Below, piece after piece: positions 7,303 to 12,074 of a stretch of 31,600 bases of DNA. Source of the DNA: a virus. The notes below the pieces were generated by a model. That model was not told the DNA's origin, did no database searches, and saw only the letters and a program-made list of their open reading frames with translations. Positions within the stretch are counted from its first letter, which is position 1, and every line of letters starts with the position of its first letter. A program made the position numbers and the translations under genes. The DNA lies in IMG/VR virus record IMGVR_UViG_3300042350_002182, positions 1-31,600 of that record; one strand, 5' to 3'.

Positions 7303-7319
7303 TGGCGGGGTACCTTGGA
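7303..7319 (+). promoter_or_regulatory. Divergent regulatory gap; degenerate copy of promoter motif
   Basis: TGGC-GGGGT, identical to the first half of the copy at 11677, is followed by ACCTTGGA instead of ATAGTTAG. It lies between the divergent starts at 7292 (minus) and 7329 (plus). The minus-strand TATAAT at 7325-7320 borders it. Which strand it serves is unclear. Confidence 0.25.
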
Positions 7320-7328
7320 ATTATACCG

Positions 7329-7556
7329 ATGGAGTGTCCGCGGTGCACCAGCGGCGAGATCAGGACGATCACCACCAACGGCAAGGAGGCCGGCAGGGTG
7401 ACCCGTCAGCGGAGGTGCCTGAAGTGCCGGCACACGTGGTACACGGTCGAGCTGCCGGTGAGCGTGGCGGTGATCGGCTGGACACGCGGGACGGGGAAGT
7501 CCGTGCCGGTGCTGCGTGTGCCGGTGGACCTGGCGGTGGGCAAGGAGGCCGTGTGA
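7329..7556 (+). CDS. NrdR-like zinc-ribbon protein
   Basis: A 75-residue protein starting MECPRC. The pattern C-P-x-C, a basic stretch ('RVTRQRRCLKC') and 'RHTWYTVE' is the N-terminal zinc ribbon of the NrdR class of regulators, where the ribbon binds DNA and an ATP-cone senses nucleotides. There is no ATP-cone here; residues ~45-75 are a short unrelated tail rich in V and P ('GKSVPVLRVPVDLAVGK'). It may be a stand-alone DNA-binding regulator, perhaps competing at nrd-type boxes. Start 7329 is chosen because it puts CPRC at the N-terminus; no ribosome site is visible and an upstream ATG at 7302 is in frame. Confidence 0.6.
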   Translation: MECPRCTSGEIRTITTNGKEAGRVTRQRRCLKCRHTWYTVELPVSVAVIGWTRGTGKSVPVLRVPVDLAVGKEAV

Positions 7557-7589
7557 AGAACTGTCACAGCGGGACGGCAGGTGCCCCGT

Positions 7590-7606
7590 GGGCGGTGCAT
7601 ACTTAG
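7590..7606 (+). promoter_or_regulatory. Putative phage promoter, motif copy 2
   Basis: GGGC-N5-ATACTTAG, sharing exact spacing with the copies at 4811 and 11677. CATACT (7598-7603) is the likely -10. Just upstream, GGTGCCCCG (7580-7588) is also found before the 11677 copy (11646-11654). A 52-nt leader without Shine-Dalgarno sequence leads to the gene at 7659. Confidence 0.45.
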
Positions 7607-7658
7607 GGGACCGGAGGCGATCAGTCCTCCACTCGGCAGCCCAGAGGCTGCGCTGAAC

Positions 7659-7832
7659 ATGCAGGATCAGATCATTGCCCTGATCGCTCAGTTCAACGCT
7701 GAGGCTCATGACATCGCTCAGGAGCTGCGCGGCAGCCTGCCTCACAAGGATCCGGGCCGTTACTTGGAGCTGAGCCGTCGTCACGGCGAGCTGCTGCGCT
7801 GGATCGAGTCCTGCCGAGGGCATCTGGCCTGA
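7659..7832 (+). CDS. Small helical protein, first gene after promoter copy 2
   Basis: A 57-residue, soluble, helix-rich protein ('MQDQIIALIAQFNAEAHDIAQELR', 'GRYLELSRRHGELLRWIESC'). No family is recognised. ATG 7659 is chosen because the sequence from there is amphipathic and protein-like, while the open frame upstream back to 7581 crosses the promoter motif. There is no Shine-Dalgarno sequence before it. A 28-bp C-rich gap separates it from the next gene. Confidence 0.5.
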   Translation: MQDQIIALIAQFNAEAHDIAQELRGSLPHKDPGRYLELSRRHGELLRWIESCRGHLA

Positions 7833-7860
7833 GCCTCCGGGCTCCCACACCACTCCACCC

Positions 7861-8055
7861 ATGCTCACCACCACCCTTCTGGTGATCTGGAAGCTGCTCC
7901 TGCCGCTGCTGGTTGTGGTCGCAGTGATCGACTGGCTCACCGCCTCTGACGATCGCCGTGTTCGCATCCTGCGCCGCACTGGTCTCAGTCAGCTGCAGAT
8001 CGCCACCCGCCTCAACATCACCCGTTACCGAGTCCGCCGGGCGCTCGCATCATGA
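7861..8055 (+). CDS. Membrane-anchored helix-turn-helix protein
   Basis: A 64-residue protein with one N-terminal membrane helix (residues ~4-25, 'LLVIWKLLLPLLVVVAVIDWL') and a C-terminal HTH of resolvase/sigma-like type ('ILRRTGLSQLQIATRLNITRYRVRRAL'). A DNA-binding helix pair tethered to the membrane in so short a protein is unusual; similar small proteins are remembered from picocyanobacterial phage islands. It begins after the pyrimidine-rich 'CACTCCACCC' with no Shine-Dalgarno sequence and starts a chain of overlapping genes; its stop overlaps the next ATG (ATGA). Confidence 0.6.
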   Translation: MLTTTLLVIWKLLLPLLVVVAVIDWLTASDDRRVRILRRTGLSQLQIATRLNITRYRVRRALAS

Positions 8056-8180
8056 TCAACCGCATCAACAACACCATCTGCTTTCTGATCGCCGCGGCCG
8101 TGTTCGCGATGATCGGCCTCGATGCCAGCAACCAGCCTGGCATGACCCACAGCGGCACGCAGCTGGAGGTGCGCAAGTGA
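8052..8180 (+). CDS. Small single-pass membrane or secreted protein
   Basis: A 42-residue peptide with one hydrophobic segment ('ICFLIAAAVFAMIGL', residues 9-23) after a polar basic start, then a polar tail (NQPGMTHSGTQLEVRK). It might be an exported peptide or membrane protein. Both ends overlap neighbours by 4 nt (ATGA and GTGA), which is the main support for it being translated. Function unknown. Confidence 0.5.
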   Translation: MINRINNTICFLIAAAVFAMIGLDASNQPGMTHSGTQLEVRK

Positions 8181-8353
8181 CCCGCCCACGCCGTTTCTAC
8201 TTCCAGATCAAGTCCGCCAACATCATCGAGTGCATCACGGCTCACAGCTTCACCGAGGCCAAGCACAAGGCCGCAAGCGAATGGCTGCCGTGGTGGGACC
8301 AGATCGAATGGCTCAACCCTGAAACCGTCACCGACCCGTCCATTCATGCCTGA
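8177..8353 (+). CDS. Small hypothetical protein, GTG start
   Basis: A 58-residue protein beginning VTRPRRFYFQIKSANIIECI and ending in a Trp-rich stretch ('EWLPWWDQIEWLNPE'). The pattern resembles short cyanophage proteins with an alpha/beta 'sensor of sequence' fold, but no named family is assigned. GTG 8177 has GGAGG upstream (8164-8168 region) and overlaps the previous stop by 4 nt; the stop overlaps the next gene by 8 nt. Confidence 0.5.
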   Translation: MTRPRRFYFQIKSANIIECITAHSFTEAKHKAASEWLPWWDQIEWLNPETVTDPSIHA

Positions 8354-8588
8354 GATCACTGGAGCGATGCTGCCCTTCATCTGGGCAGAGGATCCATCAC
8401 CAGCGAAGCTGGGCGATGGCATCAGCCGGCCGAAGCCCGGCAGCCGCACTCGCGAATACAAGCTGATCGTCTACCCGACCGGCGCCAGGCCGCTGACGTG
8501 GATCACACGCGCGGAGACCAAACGGCACGCGATTCGCTACGCGCAGAACCGCTGGCCGGGTGCTGACGTGGAGGCGCTTCCTGAATGA
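8346..8588 (+). CDS. Small basic hypothetical protein
   Basis: An 80-residue soluble protein. The first half is proline-rich ('WAEDPSPAKLGDGISRPKPGSRTREYKLIVYPTGARP'), the second half helical and basic ('TRAETKRHAIRYAQNRWPG'). The 'ITRAETKRHAIRYAQNRWP' part matches the layout of its upstream neighbour ('SFTEAKHKAASEWLPWW'), so the two may be distant paralogues. Overlaps both neighbours (8 and 4 nt). Function unknown. Confidence 0.5.
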   Translation: MPEITGAMLPFIWAEDPSPAKLGDGISRPKPGSRTREYKLIVYPTGARPLTWITRAETKRHAIRYAQNRWPGADVEALPE

Positions 8589-8791
8589 CTGGCAGTACCG
8601 CCCTCTGGATCATCGCTGGCATCTTTTCGTGCCTGATTTTCACCTTCAACGAGCGCCATTGGATCAGAGGCATGGAACTTGTAGATGCAATGTTGCTGTT
8701 GATGTTTTACACTTTCTTTGTCATTATAGGCCCGCTAGGCTTGACTATGCTTTTGATCGCACAACTAATTGTTTTTCTTTCAAATCTATGA
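8585..8791 (+). CDS. Small membrane protein, two to three helices
   Basis: A 68-residue hydrophobic protein: 'ALWIIAGIFSCLIFTF', a polar turn (NERHWIRGMELVD), then 'AMLLLMFYTFFVIIGPLGLTMLLIAQLIVFL'. The second half of the gene is visibly AT-rich compared with its neighbours, suggesting a different origin. No family is recognised; it could be a membrane or exclusion protein. Overlaps by 4 nt on each side. Confidence 0.55.
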   Translation: MTGSTALWIIAGIFSCLIFTFNERHWIRGMELVDAMLLLMFYTFFVIIGPLGLTMLLIAQLIVFLSNL

Positions 8792-8970
8792 CTGAACCTC
8801 TCTCCCCCGCCGCGCAGGCGGTGTTAGATGCCGCCGGCTCCGCATTTGACCAAGCCGGAACAACTCGCCAAGGCATTGCCGCCGCCCTGCTAGCTGCTGC
8901 TGTGTACTGCACACGCGAACGACGCATCTTGATGACCATCGCCGCCGAGCTGGAGGGTGCCGATGCCTGA
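8788..8970 (+). CDS. Small Ala-rich hypothetical protein
   Basis: A 60-residue helical protein ('PAAQAVLDAAGSAFDQAG', 'IAAALLAAAVYCTRERRILMTIAAELEG'). The layout 'aQAVLDA---...-aiAAALRAAA' is familiar from many short cyanophage and cyanobacterial proteins of unknown function. Starts in an ATGA overlap and ends 8 nt into the next gene. Confidence 0.55.
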   Translation: MTEPLSPAAQAVLDAAGSAFDQAGTTRQGIAAALLAAAVYCTRERRILMTIAAELEGADA

Positions 8971-9082
8971 CGCCCTGCTAGCCCTCGCCCTGCTGCTCGC
9001 CCTCGGCGCAGCGGTTGAGCTGTGCATCAAGGCGGCCTTCGTGCGCCTGCTGCCGTTGCTGCTGAGGTTGGGACATGACTGA
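8963..9082 (+). CDS. Very small membrane peptide
   Basis: A 39-residue peptide with an almost continuous hydrophobic Leu/Ala run ('LLALALLLALGAAVEL', then 'AAFVRLLPLLL'). It overlaps its neighbours by 8 nt on each side with a start preceded by GGAGGG (8952-8957). Translation is inferred from position only; no family known. Confidence 0.4.
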   Translation: MPDALLALALLLALGAAVELCIKAAFVRLLPLLLRLGHD

Positions 9083-9275
9083 CCCCATCCGCGCCAAGCT
9101 GGAAGCGCTGATCACCGACAGCGGCACCTACCGTCAAGGCCAGCAGGATGAACGCCAGCGCCTGCGCAGCTTGATTGATGTTCGCATCGACCAGTTGCGT
9201 GGTGTCGTCGGCATCCGCAACCGGGAGCAGATGTGCGCTGAGCTGCTCCAACTTCGCCAGTTGATTGACCCATGA
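9075..9275 (+). CDS. Small coiled-coil-like protein
   Basis: A 66-residue charged helical protein ('RAKLEALITDSGTYRQGQQDERQRLRSLIDVRIDQLRG', 'NREQMCAELLQLRQLI') with heptad-like spacing of L and I. No family is recognised. GAGGTTGGG precedes the start; overlaps 8 nt upstream and 4 nt downstream. Confidence 0.5.
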   Translation: MTDPIRAKLEALITDSGTYRQGQQDERQRLRSLIDVRIDQLRGVVGIRNREQMCAELLQLRQLIDP

Positions 9276-9541
9276 ACCACCGCATCAGGATCGACCAGCA
9301 GCGCGCCGACATGATGGAGGCGCTCTACCAACGCAGCGGCCGCACCTGCTGCACCTACACCGGGTTGTGGGAGGAGTTTGCGCTGGAGATGGCCGCCAAC
9401 TTCCGCGACACCTACTACCCGGAACTGCTTGATCGGGTGTGCGCCGCGATGGATGCCACCGGCTCGGTGATGACGCAGAAGCAGGCGCAGCAGGCAATCG
9501 AGGTGTGCCGCCAGCAGCTGCTCGGGGAGCGTTGGCGGTGA
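9272..9541 (+). CDS. Hypothetical protein
   Basis: An 89-residue soluble protein. An N-terminal 'DQQRADMMEALYQRSGRTCCTYTGLWEEF' is followed by a helix ('MAANFRDTYYPELLDRVCAAM') and a C-terminal 'MTQKQAQQAIEVCRQQLLG'. Four cysteines are spread without a clear zinc pattern. No family known. It overlaps 4 nt at both ends. Confidence 0.5.
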   Translation: MNHRIRIDQQRADMMEALYQRSGRTCCTYTGLWEEFALEMAANFRDTYYPELLDRVCAAMDATGSVMTQKQAQQAIEVCRQQLLGERWR

Positions 9542-9828
9542 ACTACAAGGGAGTCTGCGCCGCACTGGTGGAGCGGCTGGCTGAGTTCGTGCCAGCCGAT
9601 GACCCGATGCTGTTGGAGGCGAAGAAGATCGTCGCCCATCAGCCGCCGCAGTTTGAGAAAGGCGCGAAGAACAAGTCGGCAGTGTTGACACCTGAGATGG
9701 TGCGTGAGCTGCGCCGGCTCCGTCGTGAAGGCTGGAGCTACGGCCGGCTGGCGATCAGGTTCGGCATCAGCAGCCGTCACGCCTGCCGAATTGCAAGCAA
9801 CAAAGCCTGGAGCTGGATGGATGACTGA
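9538..9828 (+). CDS. Helix-turn-helix protein, GTG start
   Basis: A 96-residue protein with a C-terminal HTH ('LTPEMVRELRRLRREGWSYGRLAIRFGISSRHACRIAS') like those of resolvases and phage HNH-associated regulators. The N-terminal half ('VNYKGVCAALVERLAEFV...MLLEAKKIVAHQPP') is helical, with a basic linker (KGAKNKSA). GTG 9538 overlaps the previous stop by 4 nt and has GGGGAG about 8 nt upstream. Likely a DNA-binding regulator; target unknown. Confidence 0.6.
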   Translation: MNYKGVCAALVERLAEFVPADDPMLLEAKKIVAHQPPQFEKGAKNKSAVLTPEMVRELRRLRREGWSYGRLAIRFGISSRHACRIASNKAWSWMDD

Positions 9829-10051
9829 CCCGATCAACCCAGACCACTACAAACAGGGCAGCATCGAGTGCATTGAAGCAATCGAGGCTGCTCTGACGCC
9901 TGAGGAGTTCCGCGGCTACTGCAAAGGCAACGTGATCAAGTACACCTGGCGCGAGCGCCACAAAGGCGGCGGTGAGTCACTCGCCAAAGCGCTGTGGTAT
10001 CTCCGCCGACTTCTCGCCAAACTGGAGCCATGTTCTACCTCGCAGGGCTGA
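9821..10051 (+). CDS. DUF3310 protein
   Basis: A 76-residue protein matching DUF3310, a small family very common in phages and sometimes annotated as nucleotide-kinase-like. Signature blocks: 'INPDHYKQGSIECIEAIEA', 'FRGYCKGNVIKYTWRERHKGG' and 'LAKALWYLRRLL'. The biochemical role of the family is not established. It starts 8 nt before the previous stop and overlaps the next gene by 22 nt. Confidence 0.85.
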   Translation: MTDPINPDHYKQGSIECIEAIEAALTPEEFRGYCKGNVIKYTWRERHKGGGESLAKALWYLRRLLAKLEPCSTSQG

Positions 10052-10260
10052 ATCTGATCGAGCGGCTGGCGCTGTGGATCCTGTGCCGCAGCCCGCGCAC
10101 CAGCTTGGTAGTGGTGAAAGAGCACGCCTGGCCGTCGGTGTTTGTCGCCAGCGATCCGCGCGATCCGGTGGCGGCGCACGTCACCAACGGCGAGGTCGAG
10201 CCGCTTTCAATGCAGCTTGAGCGGTTGTACCACCAGCCCGCCTACGGGGAGGAGGAATGA
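10030..10260 (+). CDS. Hypothetical protein, possibly membrane-associated
   Basis: A 76-residue protein with a hydrophobic amphipathic N-terminus ('MFYLAGLNLIERLALWILC') followed by a soluble mixed part ('VVVKEHAWPSVFVASDPRDPVAAH'). A GGAG precedes ATG 10030, which is why this start is preferred to the upstream one at 9994. Overlap with the following gene is the ATGA at 10257. Function unknown. Confidence 0.5.
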   Translation: MFYLAGLNLIERLALWILCRSPRTSLVVVKEHAWPSVFVASDPRDPVAAHVTNGEVEPLSMQLERLYHQPAYGEEE

Positions 10261-10592
10261 TCAGCCTGCACGCCGGCCGCCTGCTGCTGGTGTGCAGCCG
10301 CTCCAGCCGCACGTGGCACGCGCGTGTGGTGCTTGGGCCGAAGCCTGAATACCAGCTTGAGGCCGACACCAGTACCTCAAAGCTCTATGAGGCGCTGCAA
10401 CGTGCGCAGGTGATCTACCAGGAGGCGGTGGCCAGCATCCGGCCAGCCGACAGCCAGCGCATGTGCTGGGACTGCATCCAATGGGATCCGCGGTGCAACT
10501 GCTGCGAGCTGGGCATCCCAGAGTGCCGGCGCAGCGGCGGCCGGTTCGCGCCACGATGCGAGATGTTCCAGCCATGCCGCGCGAATGGGTGA
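10257..10592 (+). CDS. Cys-rich putative metal-binding protein
   Basis: A 111-residue protein with a C-terminal cysteine cluster: 'CWDCIQWDPRCNCCELGIPEC' and then C-EMFQPC, eight cysteines within about 35 residues, suggesting two zinc sites. The N-terminal ~70 residues are alpha/beta ('RLLLVCSRSSRTWHARVV', 'LYEALQRAQVIYQEAV'). The cluster resembles short cyanophage zinc-binding proteins but no family is assigned. Good GGAGG ribosome site at 10251-10255. Overlaps 4 nt upstream, 19 nt downstream. Confidence 0.55.
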   Translation: MISLHAGRLLLVCSRSSRTWHARVVLGPKPEYQLEADTSTSKLYEALQRAQVIYQEAVASIRPADSQRMCWDCIQWDPRCNCCELGIPECRRSGGRFAPRCEMFQPCRANG

Positions 10593-10765
10593 CAGCCACG
10601 CGCGAGCCGTGGTGTGTGCTGATCCACCAGGCCGTAATGGCGATCGACCGGCACAACAGTCTGTTCTTTCAGACAGGCGACCGTTGGCATCTGCTGCAAG
10701 CTGAACGGCTGCGGCAGTATGTGATCGAGCTGAAGGACTGGATCAGCAGCCATGAGCGAGCCTGA
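10574..10765 (+). CDS. Small hypothetical protein
   Basis: A 63-residue soluble helical protein: 'EWVTATREPWCVLIHQAVMAIDRHNSLFF', then 'LLQAERLRQYVIELKDWISSH'. Unrecognised. ATG 10574 is chosen by the overlapping gene chain; an open frame extends to 10463 but its upstream part overlaps the Cys-rich gene deeply. Confidence 0.5.
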   Translation: MPREWVTATREPWCVLIHQAVMAIDRHNSLFFQTGDRWHLLQAERLRQYVIELKDWISSHERA

Positions 10766-10925
10766 AGTGATCAGCCGGCTCGATCGCGACGGCGGCTACA
10801 TCGAGACGCTTGAGCCTGCTGGTGGCGGCGAGCTGTACTACAGGAGCTGCGCGAGCGGTTACTGCCGGTACAGCTCGGACCTGTGGCAGGCGGAGTTATA
10901 CCTGACCCACCTACTAGCGCGATGA
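10752..10925 (+). CDS. Small hypothetical protein
   Basis: A 57-residue protein ('SEPEVISRLDRDGGYIETLEP', 'GGGELYYRSCASGYCRYSSDLWQAELYL'). Aromatic-rich and probably beta-structured; no family recognised. It starts 14 nt before the previous stop and ends with a 4-nt ATGA overlap with the next gene. Confidence 0.45.
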   Translation: MSEPEVISRLDRDGGYIETLEPAGGGELYYRSCASGYCRYSSDLWQAELYLTHLLAR

Positions 10926-11011
10926 CCCTCTCTGAAGCGTTCTACCTGATCGGGATGTACTGGCTGATCTGCGGCTTGGTGCTCTGCATCTGCAAGCGGA
11001 TCCTGCCGTGA
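10922..11011 (+). CDS. 29-aa membrane peptide, last gene of the overlapping chain
   Basis: A 29-residue peptide with one membrane helix ('AFYLIGMYWLICGLVLCI') and a basic end (CKRILP). Its only support is the ATGA overlap with the preceding gene and a composition typical of single-pass peptides. It could be a non-functional short frame. Confidence 0.35.
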   Translation: MTLSEAFYLIGMYWLICGLVLCICKRILP

Positions 11012-11107
11012 AAAGGGTGGCCGGTGATGGTGGCTCGCGCGCCTAACCCACCTCACCGCTGCCGGCCTGCAACGGACGCCCAATGCTGGAAGCAATGGAC
11101 CGTCAGC

Positions 11108-11413
11108 TTAACCCTCACCGGCGACCCAGCGCGCGATTGCCCATTCGCGAACAGCGGACCAGAACGGCTGGGCGCGATACCAGTCGATCCAGGGTTTGTG
11201 GCCCTTCTGGCTGTTGCACATGAGGCAACAGCTGACGAGGTTCTCGCGCACGGTCAGGCCGCCGTGCACCTTGGGGATGACATGATCGAGGGTCGGGCTG
11301 CGGCCGAGCGGATCGCCGCAGTAGGCACACTCGTAGTTCCAGGCGAGGTGGATCTGATCGCGCGCGGAGCGGCGTGTGACCAGGCGGGTCTCGTCAATGT
11401 GGTGCTGATCCAC
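11108..11413 (-). CDS. HNH endonuclease
   Basis: A 101-residue HNH nuclease with the zinc-finger-framed active site: 'CAYCG', 'TLDHVIPKVHGG' (DH with catalytic His), 'NLVSCCLMCNSQKG'. This form, ending in a Trp-rich helix ('WIDWYRAQPFWSAVREW'), is common in cyanophages both beside terminases and as a free-standing homing-type gene. It lies with a 61-aa gene on the minus strand, breaking a long plus-strand array, so insertion is possible. Whether it helps packaging or is a mobile nuclease cannot be told from sequence alone. The start ATG at 11413 lies 20 nt inside the upstream gene. Confidence 0.85.
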   Translation of the reverse strand: MDQHHIDETRLVTRRSARDQIHLAWNYECAYCGDPLGRSPTLDHVIPKVHGGLTVRENLVSCCLMCNSQKGHKPWIDWYRAQPFWSAVREWAIARWVAGEG

Positions 11414-11579
11414 TGAGGTCGGCTGGCAGGGGAACGGCGTGGACTTCGAGGTCCAGGAGGTCGTCGTCGTTGCGGATGAACTCAGCGATCTGGCTGTAGA
11501 TGTCTGCGGGCAGCTCCTCGGGGTCGGTGTCGGAGCGGATGATCAGCTTGGCGCTGATCTCCACGATGTAAGCCCGCAT
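11394..11579 (-). CDS. Small acidic hypothetical protein upstream of HNH gene
   Basis: A 61-residue protein: a beta-strand-like N-terminus ('MRAYIVEISAKLIIRSDTD') followed by an acidic helix ('LPADIYSQIAEFIRNDDDLLDLEVHAV'). It overlaps the HNH start by 20 nt, so the two form an operon transcribed away from the shared regulatory gap 11580-11716. ATG 11579 is favoured over an upstream frame extension that would cover the regulatory region. Function unknown. Confidence 0.55.
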   Translation of the reverse strand: MRAYIVEISAKLIIRSDTDPEELPADIYSQIAEFIRNDDDLLDLEVHAVPLPADLSGSAPH

Positions 11580-11647
11580 GGGAGCGGCCCGGCTTGGCCA
11601 ACGGTAGCGGGTGCGACGGGTGCGCCCCGTGTGACACCTTGCAAAGG

Positions 11648-11671
11648 TGCCCCGCATCCGGGGCAGGATGC
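11648..11671. repeat. Nested inverted repeats in divergent regulatory gap
   Basis: TGCCCCG-catc-CGGGGCA (11648-11665) is a perfect 7-bp stem with a 4-nt loop. GCATCC-ggggca-GGATGC (11654-11671) is a second perfect 6-bp stem sharing bases with the first, so the two are mutually exclusive. They lie 13 bp upstream of promoter copy 3 and between divergent genes, which suggests an operator rather than a terminator: no T-run follows on either strand. Confidence 0.5.
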
Positions 11672-11676
11672 CCTGT

Positions 11677-11693
11677 TGGCGGGGTATAGTTAG
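11677..11693 (+). promoter_or_regulatory. Putative phage promoter, motif copy 3
   Basis: TGGC-N5-ATAGTTAG, same spacing as copies at 4811 and 7590, with a good -10 (TATAGT, 11685-11690). It is followed 23 nt later by the start of the 43-aa gene. No canonical -35 is seen; the nested inverted repeats occupy that region. Confidence 0.5.
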
Positions 11694-11716
11694 GACATCG
11701 ACAGCCACCCACTCCG

Positions 11717-11848
11717 ATGCTCACCACCTACCAGCGCGAAACCCTTACCGCCCTCTACGCTTCCCTCGACTACCTCACCTGCAACGATCTGCCCGGCCAA
11801 GCCGAGATCCAAGCTGCAATCCAAGCCATCGAAAAGCAGGCCGCCTGA
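11717..11848 (+). CDS. Small helical protein after promoter copy 3
   Basis: A 43-residue protein ('LTTYQRETLTALYASLDYLTCNDLPGQAEIQAAIQAIEKQAA'-type; positions 2-43 helical). It starts with the same ATGCTCACCACC as the gene at 7861, after a C-rich leader without Shine-Dalgarno sequence. Similar short Ala/Gln-helical proteins are remembered from picocyanobacterial phages. Function unknown. Confidence 0.5.
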   Translation: MLTTYQRETLTALYASLDYLTCNDLPGQAEIQAAIQAIEKQAA

Positions 11849-11870
11849 GCGGCCCTCCTACCATCCACCC

Positions 11871-12074
11871 ATGACCTACATCCTCCGCATCGGACCGTGG
11901 CACGTCGGGCCATTCCCGACCCACATCGCGGCCCAGCATTTCGCCGAGACGCACGGGTGCGACGACTACACCCTGGTCCCGCTTGATGACCCTGCAGAGG
12001 CGCCTGGCCGGATCCACCGCCTGCGCATGGCGGAGCTGAAGCACCCGATGGCGCAGTCTGCGCTGGTGGGCTAG
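11871..12074 (+). CDS. Small hypothetical protein
   Basis: A 67-residue protein: 'YILRIGPWHVGPFPTHIAAQHFAETHG', then 'DDYTLVPLDDPAEAPGRIHRL'. The pattern 'GPF-t---A--fA--hg---y---pLd-P' is reminiscent of small cyanophage proteins but no family is named. Preceded by CCATCCACCC instead of a ribosome site. Its TAG stop (12072-12074) lies in a CTAG that also forms the stop of the convergent dCTP deaminase gene. Confidence 0.55.
   Translation: MTYILRIGPWHVGPFPTHIAAQHFAETHGCDDYTLVPLDDPAEAPGRIHRLRMAELKHPMAQSALVG

Noticed and set aside
7293-7979. 296-aa minus-strand frame extending from the small gene at 7089
   Set aside because: Only the last ~67 residues are protein-like; the rest runs antisense to plus-strand genes and promoter motifs.
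11024-11416. Plus-strand 130-codon frame opposite the HNH gene
   Set aside because: The opposite strand carries intact HNH motifs, so this frame is a shadow.
11648-11665. Hairpin TGCCCCG/CGGGGCA as a rho-independent terminator
   Set aside because: No T-run follows on either strand and no gene ends nearby, so an operator is more likely.
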